Shown in pieces: positions 34,971 to 43,915 of a DNA stretch of 64,000 bases. How positions within the stretch are numbered: the first letter of the stretch is position 1; every line of letters begins with the position of its first letter. The stretch is from UBA946 sp031550725. Its GTDB lineage: Bacteria; Bacillota; Clostridia; Oscillospirales; Ruminococcaceae. The stretch covers positions 1 to 64,000 of the forward strand of contig JAVBOH010000017.1 in NCBI GenBank assembly GCA_031550725.1, written 5' to 3'. Position numbers and translations under genes: made by a program. The notes under the pieces are model-generated. The model made no database searches, was not told where the DNA came from, and was given only the letters and a program-made list of their open reading frames with translations.

Positions 34971-36146
34971 TTATTCCTCAAAAGTAATAACTGCAGATGA
35001 AACCCATACATTACCTTTAATTTGAACATTGGCAAGTCCCTCATACTTATCGCATATAGCATGAACACTTGAAATTCCTATACCCTCACGAAGCTGTGTA
35101 TCACTTTCAGTTTTAGTAAAATCTGCACCTTTACGTGATAAATACTTGCCGTCTTTTTCACGCCATAAACCATCAAAGCTGTTTGTAACGCTAATAGTAA
35201 GTGATGCACCGTCAATTTTTGAGCGTATGCGGATAAATTTATTATCTGATTTCATCACATTACAGGCTTCAATTGCATTTTCAAAAAGATTACCAATGAT
35301 GATACATAAATCCGCAGCAGGAACAATACCTGTTTCTTCGGGAATATTAATCTTAATATCAGTATCAATACCGCTTTTTTTCGCAATACCTAGATAATAT
35401 ACCGAAACAGCATTTACAGCAAGATTTTTACATATTAGTATTTCATTTGTTGATGGAATGGCTGATAATATATTATTGATATAGACATTTAATTCAGTTG
35501 CGTTTCCAGCATTATTCAAGCCTTGTATGGCAATAAGGTGATGACGCAAATCATGGCTTGATGTTCTTACCTCATCAACGTGTTTTGCAATGGTTGAAAA
35601 GTACTCACGCTGGGCATCAAGCTGACGGTTGATTTTTTCGATATTCTGTTCAGCTTGTTCTCTTTCCTTTGTTGCCCGCAGTGTTTCCAAAATCATTGCA
35701 TAAAACAAAATGGAAATAAGGAACAGTATTGATGCCTGTATAACATATTCAATAGATGATACTATTACTTTGTTCTGCTTAGATATTACTGTGCTTAAAA
35801 TATAAAACAACATTGGAGCAAGCCACAGGAGTTTCCATACATTGTTATTTTCAATTTTATATAATGGCTGGAGCACTTTTTTTATAAATATAAACATGAG
35901 GGGGACGATGACGCATAATAGACAGAATAAAATTAAATTGTAATACAGCCCAAATGAAGTATGCTCGACTTTAAAAAAGACACTTTCAAGATATACCACT
36001 ATTGATACAACCGTATTAGCAAAATACTTTATGAAAAATGCCATAAAAAGAAGACGTGTAGGTTTCAGCTTGACTATCCATATAAATGCCGCTACATATA
36101 AAAGCATATAAATAATCTCATGCGGTATTTTTATTATACTTATCAT
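34971..36146 (-). CDS. GHKL-type sensor histidine kinase, main part
   Basis: The 391-residue frame has about five hydrophobic helices in its first 170 residues, a short coiled linker, and the AgrC-like kinase part. The phosphoacceptor region is SSHDLRHHLIAIQGL near 217. The ATP-binding GHKL domain carries IGNLFENAIEACN (N box) near 286 and REGIGISSVHAICDKY (G box) near 355. It should sense a signal at the membrane and phosphorylate the LytTR regulator encoded just upstream. It appears truncated at its amino terminus. The preceding 60-codon frame supplies the missing helices if one T is removed from a T8 run. No good ribosome site precedes the ATG. Confidence 0.85.
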   Translation of the reverse strand: MISIIKIPHEIIYMLLYVAAFIWIVKLKPTRLLFMAFFIKYFANTVVSIVVYLESVFFKVEHTSFGLYYNLILFCLLCVIVPLMFIFIKKVLQPLYKIENNNVWKLLWLAPMLFYILSTVISKQNKVIVSSIEYVIQASILFLISILFYAMILETLRATKEREQAEQNIEKINRQLDAQREYFSTIAKHVDEVRTSSHDLRHHLIAIQGLNNAGNATELNVYINNILSAIPSTNEILICKNLAVNAVSVYYLGIAKKSGIDTDIKINIPEETGIVPAADLCIIIGNLFENAIEACNVMKSDNKFIRIRSKIDGASLTISVTNSFDGLWREKDGKYLSRKGADFTKTESDTQLREGIGISSVHAICDKYEGLANVQIKGNVWVSSAVITFEE

Positions 36147-36147
36147 A

Positions 36148-36330
36148 TCATCCGAAAAAAAATGTTAAAAGCAGTGTTATTGATGTCATATGCAGTGCAG
36201 TTAATGCTATTATTACACCAAATGCGTGCTTGCGGCTGTATCGCACATTATCCCACATAATTAGCATTGCGAGCATGAAATATGGGAAGTCGTTTAAAAA
36301 AATTCCAAGTACCGTAATCAGAGTTTTCAA
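36148..36330 (-). pseudogene. Amino-terminal fragment of the GHKL kinase, split off by a frameshift at T8
   Basis: The 60-residue frame MKTLITVLGIFLNDFPYFML... looks like the first two membrane helices of a 7TM GHKL kinase. It is followed by a run of eight T (36155-36162, minus strand) and a stop. With seven T the frame would read on through Ser-Asp-Asp into the kinase frame, giving one protein of about 453 residues. The split may be a real mutation, a sequencing error, or a slippage site. Read alone, it would be a small membrane peptide. Confidence 0.7.
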
Positions 36331-37080
36331 TTAAATATCACTCCCTAAATTTTGTATACGCCATTCATTAAGTATATTTTTATATTTAGTGAAATTCCCA
36401 CGCCTTATATATACCTTTTCACCGTTTTTCATGATAAAAGCATCAAACTTTTTATCAATCGTATGCACATAGTTAAAATTAACAATAAAGCTTTGATAAC
36501 AGCGTAAAAACGGAGGAAAAGATAATTGTTCCTCAAAATCTGCTATATTTATAGACCTTGCTGTTGAAATAATGTTGTCTGGCAGATGTACAAACGCTCT
36601 GCGATTATCCTGCTCTATATACATTATTGAATCAATAGGAATATTTTGGTTTTCCCCACCCTCGAGTGTAATTTTTATCATCGGACGGTTTTTCTTTTTA
36701 TATAATGCCAGCTCCAAAACTTCTTTGATACTTTCCATCGCAATAGGCTTTTCGATATATTTTACTGCACCTAAACGATAGCTTTCTAAGGCATGACTAA
36801 GGCTTGTTGTTGTAAATGCGACCATGACATTTGTATCAAGTTTGCGGATTTCTGCAATTGTTTCAATCCCATCAGCATTACCTGTGCCGTCTGTGAATAT
36901 ATCCATGAATATAACATCATACTTGCCTACTGAAAAGGTTTCTAATAGCTCACTGCCGTTATCAAAGGCAGATAAGCTGTATGGAATTCCTGTATTTTCG
37001 ATAAATAGCTTTAAATTGACTGCATCACTATATGAATCCTCGCAAAAAGCAATTTTTAATATATTTGTAATATCCACCAC
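36331..37080 (-). CDS. LytTR-family response regulator
   Basis: GAGGTGG near 37086-37092 favours the GTG at 37080 (or 37077) over the longer frame to 37110, giving about 249 residues. The receiver domain begins ILKIAFCEDSYSD. The phosphoacceptor Asp lies in YDVIFMDIFTDG. The Thr/Ser switch sits in VAFTTTSLSHALE and Lys in KYIEKPI. The C-terminal LytTR DNA-binding domain starts around residue 140 (IEQDNRRAFVHL, FLRCYQSFIVNFNYV, VYIRRGNFTKYKN). It regulates transcription on phosphorylation by the adjacent GHKL kinase. Its targets may include the divergently transcribed surface protein genes, but this is only positional inference. Confidence 0.9.
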   Translation of the reverse strand: MVDITNILKIAFCEDSYSDAVNLKLFIENTGIPYSLSAFDNGSELLETFSVGKYDVIFMDIFTDGTGNADGIETIAEIRKLDTNVMVAFTTTSLSHALESYRLGAVKYIEKPIAMESIKEVLELALYKKKNRPMIKITLEGGENQNIPIDSIMYIEQDNRRAFVHLPDNIISTARSINIADFEEQLSFPPFLRCYQSFIVNFNYVHTIDKKFDAFIMKNGEKVYIRRGNFTKYKNILNEWRIQNLGSDI

Positions 37081-37113
37081 AATTTCCACCTCAATATAAA
37101 TATTATTCACTTA

Positions 37114-37142
37114 ATTTTATCATATTTTTATAATAAACGCAA
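37114..37142 (-). promoter_or_regulatory. Candidate promoter of the regulator/kinase operon
   Basis: On the minus strand TTGCGT, 17 bases and TAAAAT lie about 35 bases upstream of the chosen start. Confidence 0.5.
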
Positions 37143-37281
37143 TAAATTTATTTTATATATGAACTATATATTAATAGTAATAAAAATCTCAAATAATAAC
37201 AATGACGTAAATACGTTATAAGCACATTTTGGATGATTTGTCAAGTACAAATTTCCCTGTTTACCCCGACAGAATTTGTTG

Positions 37282-37310
37282 TTTTCATATTTACGAATTA
37301 ATGTTATAAT
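37282..37310 (+). promoter_or_regulatory. Promoter of the leucine-rich repeat protein gene
   Basis: TGTTATAAT is an extended -10 (TATAAT at 37305-37310) with TTTTCA 17 bases upstream. The leader is about 80 bases long. Confidence 0.6.
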
Positions 37311-37394
37311 GTTATGTAAGTGTGCAAATCATGCCAAAGAGGGTGTTTTGCAATAAATTAATATTTATAGTTTTTAAGATGAGGGGATATTATT

Positions 37395-39509
37395 ATGAAA
37401 ACAAAAAACAAAAAAATAATCACATTAGCATTAGTATTGGCAATGAGCTGTTCAGCACTTCCTTGTGATACCATTATGTCAGGGATTGTTGGATCTATTT
37501 CAGTTAGTGCGATAACATCAGCGGATACAAACTGGGAGTATACACTTGACGGAACAGATGCTACTATTACAGCTTATAAAGGCTCAGACATCATCATTAC
37601 TATTCCGGCAACAATCGATGGCAATAATGTTACTGCGTTGAACAATAATGTTTTTAAGGAAAATACATCAATAACTAAAGTGACATTTGCAGGGGATATA
37701 GCAACAGTTTCAAGTAATTCTTTTGCTTATTGTACGGCTTTACAGTCAGTTACATTCAATGGTAATGTTGGGACGATTAATAGTGCATTTACTAGCTGTA
37801 CGGCTTTGCAGTCAGTTACATTCAATGGTAATGTTGAGACGGTTAATGGCTTTGCTTTTGGTAACTGTTCAAATCTTAAAACATTAACTTTCAAAGGCAA
37901 TCTTGGAACATTTAGTGCATCAAGTGGATTAACCTCTTTAACTTCTGTTACAATTGACGGTAACTTAACTTTACTTAACGGTAGTGCATTTGGTAGCTGC
38001 ACTGCTTTGACTTCTTTTTCTGTTGGCGGTGATGTTGGAACATTTTACGGTGACTCATTAGGTAGCTGTACTGCTTTGCAGTCGGTAACAGTTGGTGGTA
38101 ATGTTGGAACGGTTAGTGCTGGCGCATTGCACGGCTGCACTGCTTTGACTTCTTTTTCTGTTGGGGGAAATGTTGGGACAGTTAGTGCTGGCGCATTGTA
38201 TGATTGTTCAAATCTTAAAACATTAACTTTTAAAGGCAATCTTGGAACATATAGTGCATCAAGTGGATTAACCTCTTTAACTTCTTTTACAGTTGGTGGT
38301 GACCTTACTTTACTTGATGGTGGTGCATTGAAAGGCTGCACTGCTTTGACTTCTTTTTCTGTTGGGGGAAATGTTGGGACTTTTAGTAACGGCGTATTAA
38401 TTAATTGTTCAAATTTGAAAACAATTTCAATAAACGGCAGTATTGGGACATGGTATGAAGGAGCTTTCAATTCCATTCCAAGCCTTGAAACATTAAAAAT
38501 TGGCGGAGATGTTCCAGCGATTGGTCAGGCAACATTTTGGGGTTCAACAGGCTTGAAAATCCTTGATATCGGCGGCAGTATTGATGGTATAGATGATGAA
38601 GCATTCCAAAACTGTATGGCTAATAATTCCCTCATATTCGTAAAAGACAGCACAGCAGCAGATTTATTTACATCACTTAATTACACACCATCAAAAACAA
38701 CAATCGCATATAAGGTGAAAATAAATGGATTGGTAAGCGATTTAGCGTATGCTGATGCAAAAAATGGCAGTGCGATAACAATTTTAGGTTTCCCTACACG
38801 TCAGGGTTATATATTCGCTGGTTATTATGATAATCCGCAATACAGCGGACGCCCAATAAATTCATCAGTTGTTTATGGCACTGAACTATATGCAAAGTGG
38901 ATGCAGAGTGACGGCGGAACAGCATCAACTAATACAGAAATAGTTAACATTCCTGTCGCTCCTGCATCAACAACAAAGAATACAGTAATAACTGGTGCAG
39001 ATTTATCCTCAGAGGATGTTGTAACTCGTGTTATCAAGCAGATTAAATCAGCAAAGAGCGGCAGCACAATTACTGTTAAGGTTGATGATGCAACAATCAG
39101 CAAGGAAATTTTGAAAGAACTTAAGGGTAAAAATATAACCCTTGTTATCATTGCTCCAAACGGCACTACGTCAGCTATAAACGGCACTGAAATCACTAAA
39201 ACAAACGCAGATGTTAATTTGAATGTTAAGTATAACACAAAAAACATCCCTGCAAAGCTTGTGAATAAGGCTAAGAAACTTGGCACAACATCACAATTCT
39301 CATTCGGTGATGACAAGGCATTTGGCATGGAATGTGATTTGACTGTTAAGTTTAGTGCGAAGAATGAGGGTAAGACAGTTAAGCTTTATCGTTATGATGC
39401 TAAGAATGGCAAGCTTGTGCTTGTGGCAAAATCAACTATTGGCACAAATGGCAAGACTACTTTCGAGGACTTGACTAAGGGCGGAGATTTTATTGCGGTT
39501 ATAAAGTAA
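37395..39509 (+). CDS. Secreted BspA-like leucine-rich repeat protein
   Basis: The 704-residue exported protein has a signal peptide (1-about 36, AISADT region). BspA-like (LRR_5) repeats of 22-23 residues span about 60-420, each with a C(T/S)xL...TFxGN(V/L)GT pattern. One InlB-type repeat follows (FAGYYDNPQYSGRPINSS...LYAKW, about 475-505), then a C-terminal domain of about 180 residues. There is no LPxTG, dockerin or lipobox, so its anchoring is unclear. The likely role is adhesion or protein binding at the surface. GAGGGG precedes the ATG. The gap to the next exported protein gene is 28 bases. The repeat region contains recently duplicated DNA. Confidence 0.88.
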   Translation: MKTKNKKIITLALVLAMSCSALPCDTIMSGIVGSISVSAITSADTNWEYTLDGTDATITAYKGSDIIITIPATIDGNNVTALNNNVFKENTSITKVTFAGDIATVSSNSFAYCTALQSVTFNGNVGTINSAFTSCTALQSVTFNGNVETVNGFAFGNCSNLKTLTFKGNLGTFSASSGLTSLTSVTIDGNLTLLNGSAFGSCTALTSFSVGGDVGTFYGDSLGSCTALQSVTVGGNVGTVSAGALHGCTALTSFSVGGNVGTVSAGALYDCSNLKTLTFKGNLGTYSASSGLTSLTSFTVGGDLTLLDGGALKGCTALTSFSVGGNVGTFSNGVLINCSNLKTISINGSIGTWYEGAFNSIPSLETLKIGGDVPAIGQATFWGSTGLKILDIGGSIDGIDDEAFQNCMANNSLIFVKDSTAADLFTSLNYTPSKTTIAYKVKINGLVSDLAYADAKNGSAITILGFPTRQGYIFAGYYDNPQYSGRPINSSVVYGTELYAKWMQSDGGTASTNTEIVNIPVAPASTTKNTVITGADLSSEDVVTRVIKQIKSAKSGSTITVKVDDATISKEILKELKGKNITLVIIAPNGTTSAINGTEITKTNADVNLNVKYNTKNIPAKLVNKAKKLGTTSQFSFGDDKAFGMECDLTVKFSAKNEGKTVKLYRYDAKNGKLVLVAKSTIGTNGKTTFEDLTKGGDFIAVIK
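37866..38380 (+). repeat. Intragenic duplication of about 175 bp in the LRR gene, offset 339 bp
   Basis: The segment from 37866 recurs from 38205 with few changes (same order of TGTTCAAATCTTAAAAC, then AGTGCATCAAGTGG, then GCTTTGACTTCTTTTTCTG). The offset of 339 bases is 113 codons, about five repeat units. Shorter 66-base repeats lie at 37731 and 37797. Confidence 0.85.
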
Positions 39510-39537
39510 AATATAGAACAAATAAGGGGGATTTTTA

Positions 39538-41748
39538 ATGAAAACATTAAGAAGAATTTTAAGCGTTATGGTTGTATTTGCTTTATGTATGTGTTTTATA
39601 CCTGAAGTGAACAGCAAGGTTTCAGCAGCAGGAGTAATAACTACTCTAACAGGTTTAACAGATGCCATTGATGATTTTAATACAAATGGCTGTGCTGACG
39701 GTGTTATGGAAATAACTGTTTCAGGCACAATAGTTATTGATGAATTGCTTACTATCGGTAAATATGGTGTTACCAGCATTAATGATAACCATACATTCAA
39801 AATCAAGGGTATCAACAATGCAGCTTTGATTCGTGGCATTGATGGCAATATTATCACATCAGAATATTGCTATCTTGTGCTTGAGGATGTTATTATTGAT
39901 GGTAATGGCACAAGTTTTAATAATGGAAATGCTGAGTCGCTCATTTTAGTTAACGGCACAAGTGCCTTGACTTTAAATACTGGAGCTGTTGTGCAAAACA
40001 ATAGAGCAGGATATGGAGATGGCAGTGGCATTTATGTTGATGGCGGTAAGCTTACAATAAATGGCGGCGAGGTTAAAAATAACTCTGCAAATGGTTCTGG
40101 CGGTGGTATTTATCTTTACGGTGGTGAATTTGTATTCAACAGTGGTAAAATCAATAATAATTTAGCTGGTCATCAAGGTGGCGGTGTTTACATTGAAAAA
40201 GGCGAATTTAAAATGTATAGCGGTGAAATCAGCGGTAATTTCTCTGGTGATAACGGCGGTGGTGTTTACGCAAATATGCCCACTAGTGCTAGTCAGAGTG
40301 CAACAACTTTATATCTGTTCGGTGGCTCGATTACAGGAAATAGTACATTTGGCAACGGCGGCGGTCTTTATTTGAGCAATGACAGCAGCACACTTGGTGT
40401 AACCTGTAATGTTGGCGGTGCTCTTGTAATTGCAGATAACACAAACGACTCTGACGAACCAAGTAATTTATATATTACGGATTATAACTATTTGATTTTT
40501 GGCTCGATGAATTATTATCCACAGAATGGTATGTGTGTTTGGATTACCTTAGCCCCTGGTCTTAATTGCTTTGCTACTGATAATGACGGTGCATTATACA
40601 CTCAATACTTCTTCTCCGATAAAGATGATGAGGCGTCTATATTTAATACTAATGTAGATGAATTGACTTTTGATTCTGGATATAAAATTATTTTTGACAA
40701 AAATGGCGGCACAACCCAGGCTAATCCAAGAGCAGCTCAAGCTTTAACAGGCGGCAGCTGTACGCTCCCAACAACAAACCCAACTAAAACAGGGTATACT
40801 TTTTCTGGCTGGAACACCTCATCTGATGGAAGTGGAACAAGTATAACCTCACTTGCAGATATTTCTTCAACAACTACTTTATATGCACAGTGGACTGGTG
40901 ACAACAATAACAATAATAACAATAATAAAAATAATAACAATTATCCACCATCAAGCATCAGTTCACTTGGATTTGATGTAAGTAAAATAGGCTCTGATTG
41001 GAATTCAGATACATTCTTTGTTTATGATGGTACACCCAAAGAACCAAAGGTTGCAGTATACAGCAAAACAGGTTCAAAGCTTGTTCTTAATAAAGATTAT
41101 ACTGTTGAATATCTTAATAATATTGATGTAGGTACTGCAACAATTATAGTTACCGGCATAGATAAGTATGAAAATACTGATATTAAAGAGCTTAACTTCC
41201 GTATAATAAAGGCTAATCAGATTATTAAAGCTTCAAATAAAACAAAGACAATAAAAACTAAATCATTTAATTTGAATGCAATACTTAAATATGGTGACGG
41301 TACATTAAAATATCAGTCTACTAACAAGGATGTCTGCACTATTTCCAAGGATGGCAGAATTACAGTTAAGGGTATCGGAACAGCAGTAATAAGAATTACA
41401 TCATCTGCTACCAAAAACTTCAACTCTAATGCTAAGGAAATTACTATAACAATTACACCTAAGCAAACTATTATTAATAAAGCAGCATCAAAATCAGAGG
41501 GGAAACTGACTGTAATATGGAAAACTGACAACAAAGCCAGCGGCTATGAAGTACAGCTCTCTACTGTAAAAGATTTCTCAGAAAATGTTAAATCATATGA
41601 TGCAAAGAAAAAAAGCAGTGATACTGTCACATTCAAAAATCTCAGCTCCGGTAAAAAATATTATGCTCGTGTAAGAACATATACTATTATTGATGGTGAA
41701 AAGATTTATGGAGAATGGTCTGATATTAAAACGGCTGTGATAAAATAA
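39538..41748 (+). CDS. Secreted beta-helix/InlB-repeat/fibronectin III surface protein
   Basis: The 736-residue exported protein has a signal peptide (1-31). A right-handed beta-helix region follows (about 90-300) with repeated GGGIY/GGGVY/GGGLY turns typical of Pel-like or polymorphic outer-surface proteins. One InlB B-repeat (FDKNGGTT...YTFSGWNTS...LYAQW, about 382-455), an Asn-rich linker, an Ig-like part (about 480-640) and a C-terminal fibronectin III domain (about 645-736, YEVQLST...KYYARVRTY) complete it. No sorting signal is present. Adhesion or matrix binding is likely. AAGGGGGA precedes ATG. It is probably cotranscribed with the LRR protein gene. Confidence 0.85.
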   Translation: MKTLRRILSVMVVFALCMCFIPEVNSKVSAAGVITTLTGLTDAIDDFNTNGCADGVMEITVSGTIVIDELLTIGKYGVTSINDNHTFKIKGINNAALIRGIDGNIITSEYCYLVLEDVIIDGNGTSFNNGNAESLILVNGTSALTLNTGAVVQNNRAGYGDGSGIYVDGGKLTINGGEVKNNSANGSGGGIYLYGGEFVFNSGKINNNLAGHQGGGVYIEKGEFKMYSGEISGNFSGDNGGGVYANMPTSASQSATTLYLFGGSITGNSTFGNGGGLYLSNDSSTLGVTCNVGGALVIADNTNDSDEPSNLYITDYNYLIFGSMNYYPQNGMCVWITLAPGLNCFATDNDGALYTQYFFSDKDDEASIFNTNVDELTFDSGYKIIFDKNGGTTQANPRAAQALTGGSCTLPTTNPTKTGYTFSGWNTSSDGSGTSITSLADISSTTTLYAQWTGDNNNNNNNNKNNNNYPPSSISSLGFDVSKIGSDWNSDTFFVYDGTPKEPKVAVYSKTGSKLVLNKDYTVEYLNNIDVGTATIIVTGIDKYENTDIKELNFRIIKANQIIKASNKTKTIKTKSFNLNAILKYGDGTLKYQSTNKDVCTISKDGRITVKGIGTAVIRITSSATKNFNSNAKEITITITPKQTIINKAASKSEGKLTVIWKTDNKASGYEVQLSTVKDFSENVKSYDAKKKSSDTVTFKNLSSGKKYYARVRTYTIIDGEKIYGEWSDIKTAVIK

Positions 41749-41790
41749 CTGCTTATTACTATGCTTGCTTCTTTTTAGATATATCCTAAA

Positions 41791-41839
41791 TAAAGCGGTA
41801 TAACGTCATTCGGCTCCTTGAATGCGTTATACCGCTTTA
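41791..41839 (+). terminator. Terminator after the surface protein pair
   Basis: TAAAGCGGTATAACG and CGTTATACCGCTTTA form a perfect 15-bp stem, with an inner CATT/AATG. It starts 43 bases after the stop. Confidence 0.8.
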
Positions 41840-41917
41840 TACTTTGTTATATGTTTTTTAAATTTAGTCAAATGTCAGTATGCATTTATTGATATTTTGT
41901 TAAAATTTATAAATCTA

Positions 41918-41945
41918 TTGATTTTTTTAAAATATGTGATATAAT
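41918..41945 (+). promoter_or_regulatory. Promoter of the FecCD-type ABC transporter operon
   Basis: TTGATT, 16 bases and TATAAT, with a TGA extended -10. An operator-like site begins four bases after the -10. Confidence 0.7.
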
Positions 41946-41949
41946 AAAA

Positions 41950-41966
41950 CATACTAAACATATAGG
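41950..41966 (+). promoter_or_regulatory. Rrf2-type operator candidate at the transporter start site
   Basis: CATACTAAACATATAGG matches the site downstream of the sulfate operon -10 (44833-44849) at 14 of 17 positions. It occupies the same place relative to the -10, four to five bases after it. Confidence 0.55.
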
Positions 41967-41994
41967 ATATGTGTATAAAGAAAGAGAGTATTAT

Positions 41995-42927
41995 ATGAAA
42001 AAGCATTATATCATTTTTATCATGTTGATTACTGTTTTGCTGTCAGGATGCAATCAAAACGCAGGTAATTCAATTCAAATCACATCAGATGAAATTAGTT
42101 TCACAGACTCAATTGGACATGAAATACATATTAAAAGCCCTGAAAAGACGGCTGTACTGTCTGGAAGCCTTGCTGAAATATGGACACTTGCTGGCGGGGA
42201 GCTATATGGTGTGACAGATGATGCATACAGTGACAGACTTTTCGATGTTCCTTCAAATGCTGTGAATTTTGGTTCAGTTAAGTCGCCATCTGTGGAAACA
42301 CTTATTGCGGAGAATGTTGATTTTGTTATATTATCAGCAAACCTAACACAGCATACAGAGCTATATGATACACTTAATGCAGCAGGAATTAATACGGCAT
42401 ATTTTTATGTTGAGTCGTTTGATGATTACTTGAATATGCTCAAAATTTGTACTGATATTACAGGTCGAGCAGACCTTTATGAAACAAACGGTACATCAAT
42501 TAAATCACAGATTGATGCTGTTAATGAAAGTATAAAAGAGAAAAATCAACCGACAGTTTTATATTTAAGAGCGTTTTCAACTGGAGTTAAAGCTAAAAGT
42601 ACTGATACAGTAACAGGCGATATGCTGGCATCACTTAGGTGCATAAATATTGCTGATTTAACACCATCGTTACTTGATGATTTAAGTATGGAGAAAATTA
42701 TTGAGCTTGACCCTGATTTTATATTCATCACAACTATGGGTGAGGATGAAGAAAAAGCAATGGAAAGCTTTGATACTATGTTTTCATCAAATCCTGCATG
42801 GAGCAGTTTAAAGGCTGTGCAAAATGATAAATGCATAGTTTTGCCTAAAAATTTATATCATTATAAGCCGAATGCACACTGGGGTGAGGCATATGAAAAC
42901 CTAGCGGAGATTTTGTATGGTACATAA
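41995..42927 (+). CDS. FecB/BtuF-type substrate-binding lipoprotein
   Basis: The start is ATG at 41995 (310 residues) after AAAGAGAG. The longer GTG start lies upstream of that site. The lipobox is LLSGC (Cys about 19). The periplasmic-binding domain of the iron-siderophore/cobalamin class (PF01497) is clear: FTDSIGHEIHIKSPEKTAVLSG at the front, then a GSVKSPSVETLIAENVDFVIL segment, and LDPDFIFITTMG near residue 245. It captures a metal chelate or corrinoid outside the cell. The substrate cannot be read from sequence. The operator shared with the sulfate operon hints at a sulfur or iron-sulfur link. Confidence 0.88.
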   Translation: MKKHYIIFIMLITVLLSGCNQNAGNSIQITSDEISFTDSIGHEIHIKSPEKTAVLSGSLAEIWTLAGGELYGVTDDAYSDRLFDVPSNAVNFGSVKSPSVETLIAENVDFVILSANLTQHTELYDTLNAAGINTAYFYVESFDDYLNMLKICTDITGRADLYETNGTSIKSQIDAVNESIKEKNQPTVLYLRAFSTGVKAKSTDTVTGDMLASLRCINIADLTPSLLDDLSMEKIIELDPDFIFITTMGEDEEKAMESFDTMFSSNPAWSSLKAVQNDKCIVLPKNLYHYKPNAHWGEAYENLAEILYGT

Positions 42928-43915
42928 AAAACAAGTGCAGATATATGCAATAAGTATTTCTATACTTGTTATATCGGTTATATTTGGGATAGTGTTCGGT
43001 GCAGTATGGATATCACCAGTACAGCTTGTAAAGGACTTTTTTACCAGTGGGGTATCAACGAATGAGAAGGTTTTTCTTTATGTCCGTCTGCCAAGAGTTA
43101 TAGCAACTATTCTTTCAGGTGCAGCACTTTCCGTTGCGGGTGTAATAATTCAAGCTGTACTTAACAATTCTCTTGCCGCACCCAATATCATCGGTGTTAA
43201 TGCTGGAGCAGGTTTTTTTACAGTTTTATGTATAGCGTTGTTTCCATCAGCGATAAGAATTCTTCCTGCTGCTGCATTTTTAGGAGCATTAACAGCAGTG
43301 CTTATTGTATATATGATAGCCAAAAGCACAGGTGCATCAAGAATGACAATAATATTGACAGGAATTGCAGTGTCAAGTCTTTTTAATGCAGCAACCGATA
43401 CTGTTATTGCATTTTCACCTAACGTTTTAATCGGAATTACAGCTTTTAAATCGGGTGGTGTATCAGGAATTGCAATGCGTTCACTTAACCCTGCTTGGAT
43501 ATTTATTCTTATAGGAATTTTTGCAGCGATTTTTTTAAGCCGTGACCTTGATGTATTGCAGCTTGGCGATAGTACTGCCAAAAGCCTTGGCATGAATGTA
43601 TCACTAATGCGTTTTGTTTTTCTTGTTATATCTGCACTTTTGACTGGTGCAGCAGTAAGCTTTTCAGGACTTATTGGTTTTGTCGGATTAGTTGTTCCGC
43701 ATATCACAAAAAAAATTGTTGGTATTAATGAAAATCATGTTATAATACCAATTTCTGCTCTGCTTGGTGCTGCTTTCCTTACTATATGTGACTGTATTTC
43801 AAGAATTATATTTGCACCGTTTGAGTTACCGCTTGGTATTATAGTTTCATACATAGGTGCACCTTTTTTCATATATCTTATTATACGAAAAAAAGGGGGT
43901 AAACACGTTGATTGA
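42917..43915 (+). CDS. FecCD-family ABC permease
   Basis: The 332-residue polytopic protein has about nine or ten hydrophobic segments. Family words are YVRLPRVIATILSGAALSVAGVIIQAVLNNSLAAPNIIGVNAGAGFF (about 51-97) and ALLTGAAVSFSGLIGFVGLVVPHITKKIVG (about 242-271), including the LVVPH coupling segment. It dimerises to form the channel of a type II importer. Its start overlaps the binding-protein gene by 11 bases, and its end overlaps the ATPase gene. Confidence 0.93.
   Translation: MVHKKQVQIYAISISILVISVIFGIVFGAVWISPVQLVKDFFTSGVSTNEKVFLYVRLPRVIATILSGAALSVAGVIIQAVLNNSLAAPNIIGVNAGAGFFTVLCIALFPSAIRILPAAAFLGALTAVLIVYMIAKSTGASRMTIILTGIAVSSLFNAATDTVIAFSPNVLIGITAFKSGGVSGIAMRSLNPAWIFILIGIFAAIFLSRDLDVLQLGDSTAKSLGMNVSLMRFVFLVISALLTGAAVSFSGLIGFVGLVVPHITKKIVGINENHVIIPISALLGAAFLTICDCISRIIFAPFELPLGIIVSYIGAPFFIYLIIRKKGGKHVD

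Noticed and set aside
41946..41994. Cobalamin riboswitch before the BtuF-like gene
   Set aside because: The leader from promoter to start is only about 45 bases, far too short, and lacks the conserved elements.
43150..43707. 185-codon minus-strand frame in the FecCD permease gene
   Set aside because: It is an antisense shadow. The plus-strand frame carries all permease motifs.
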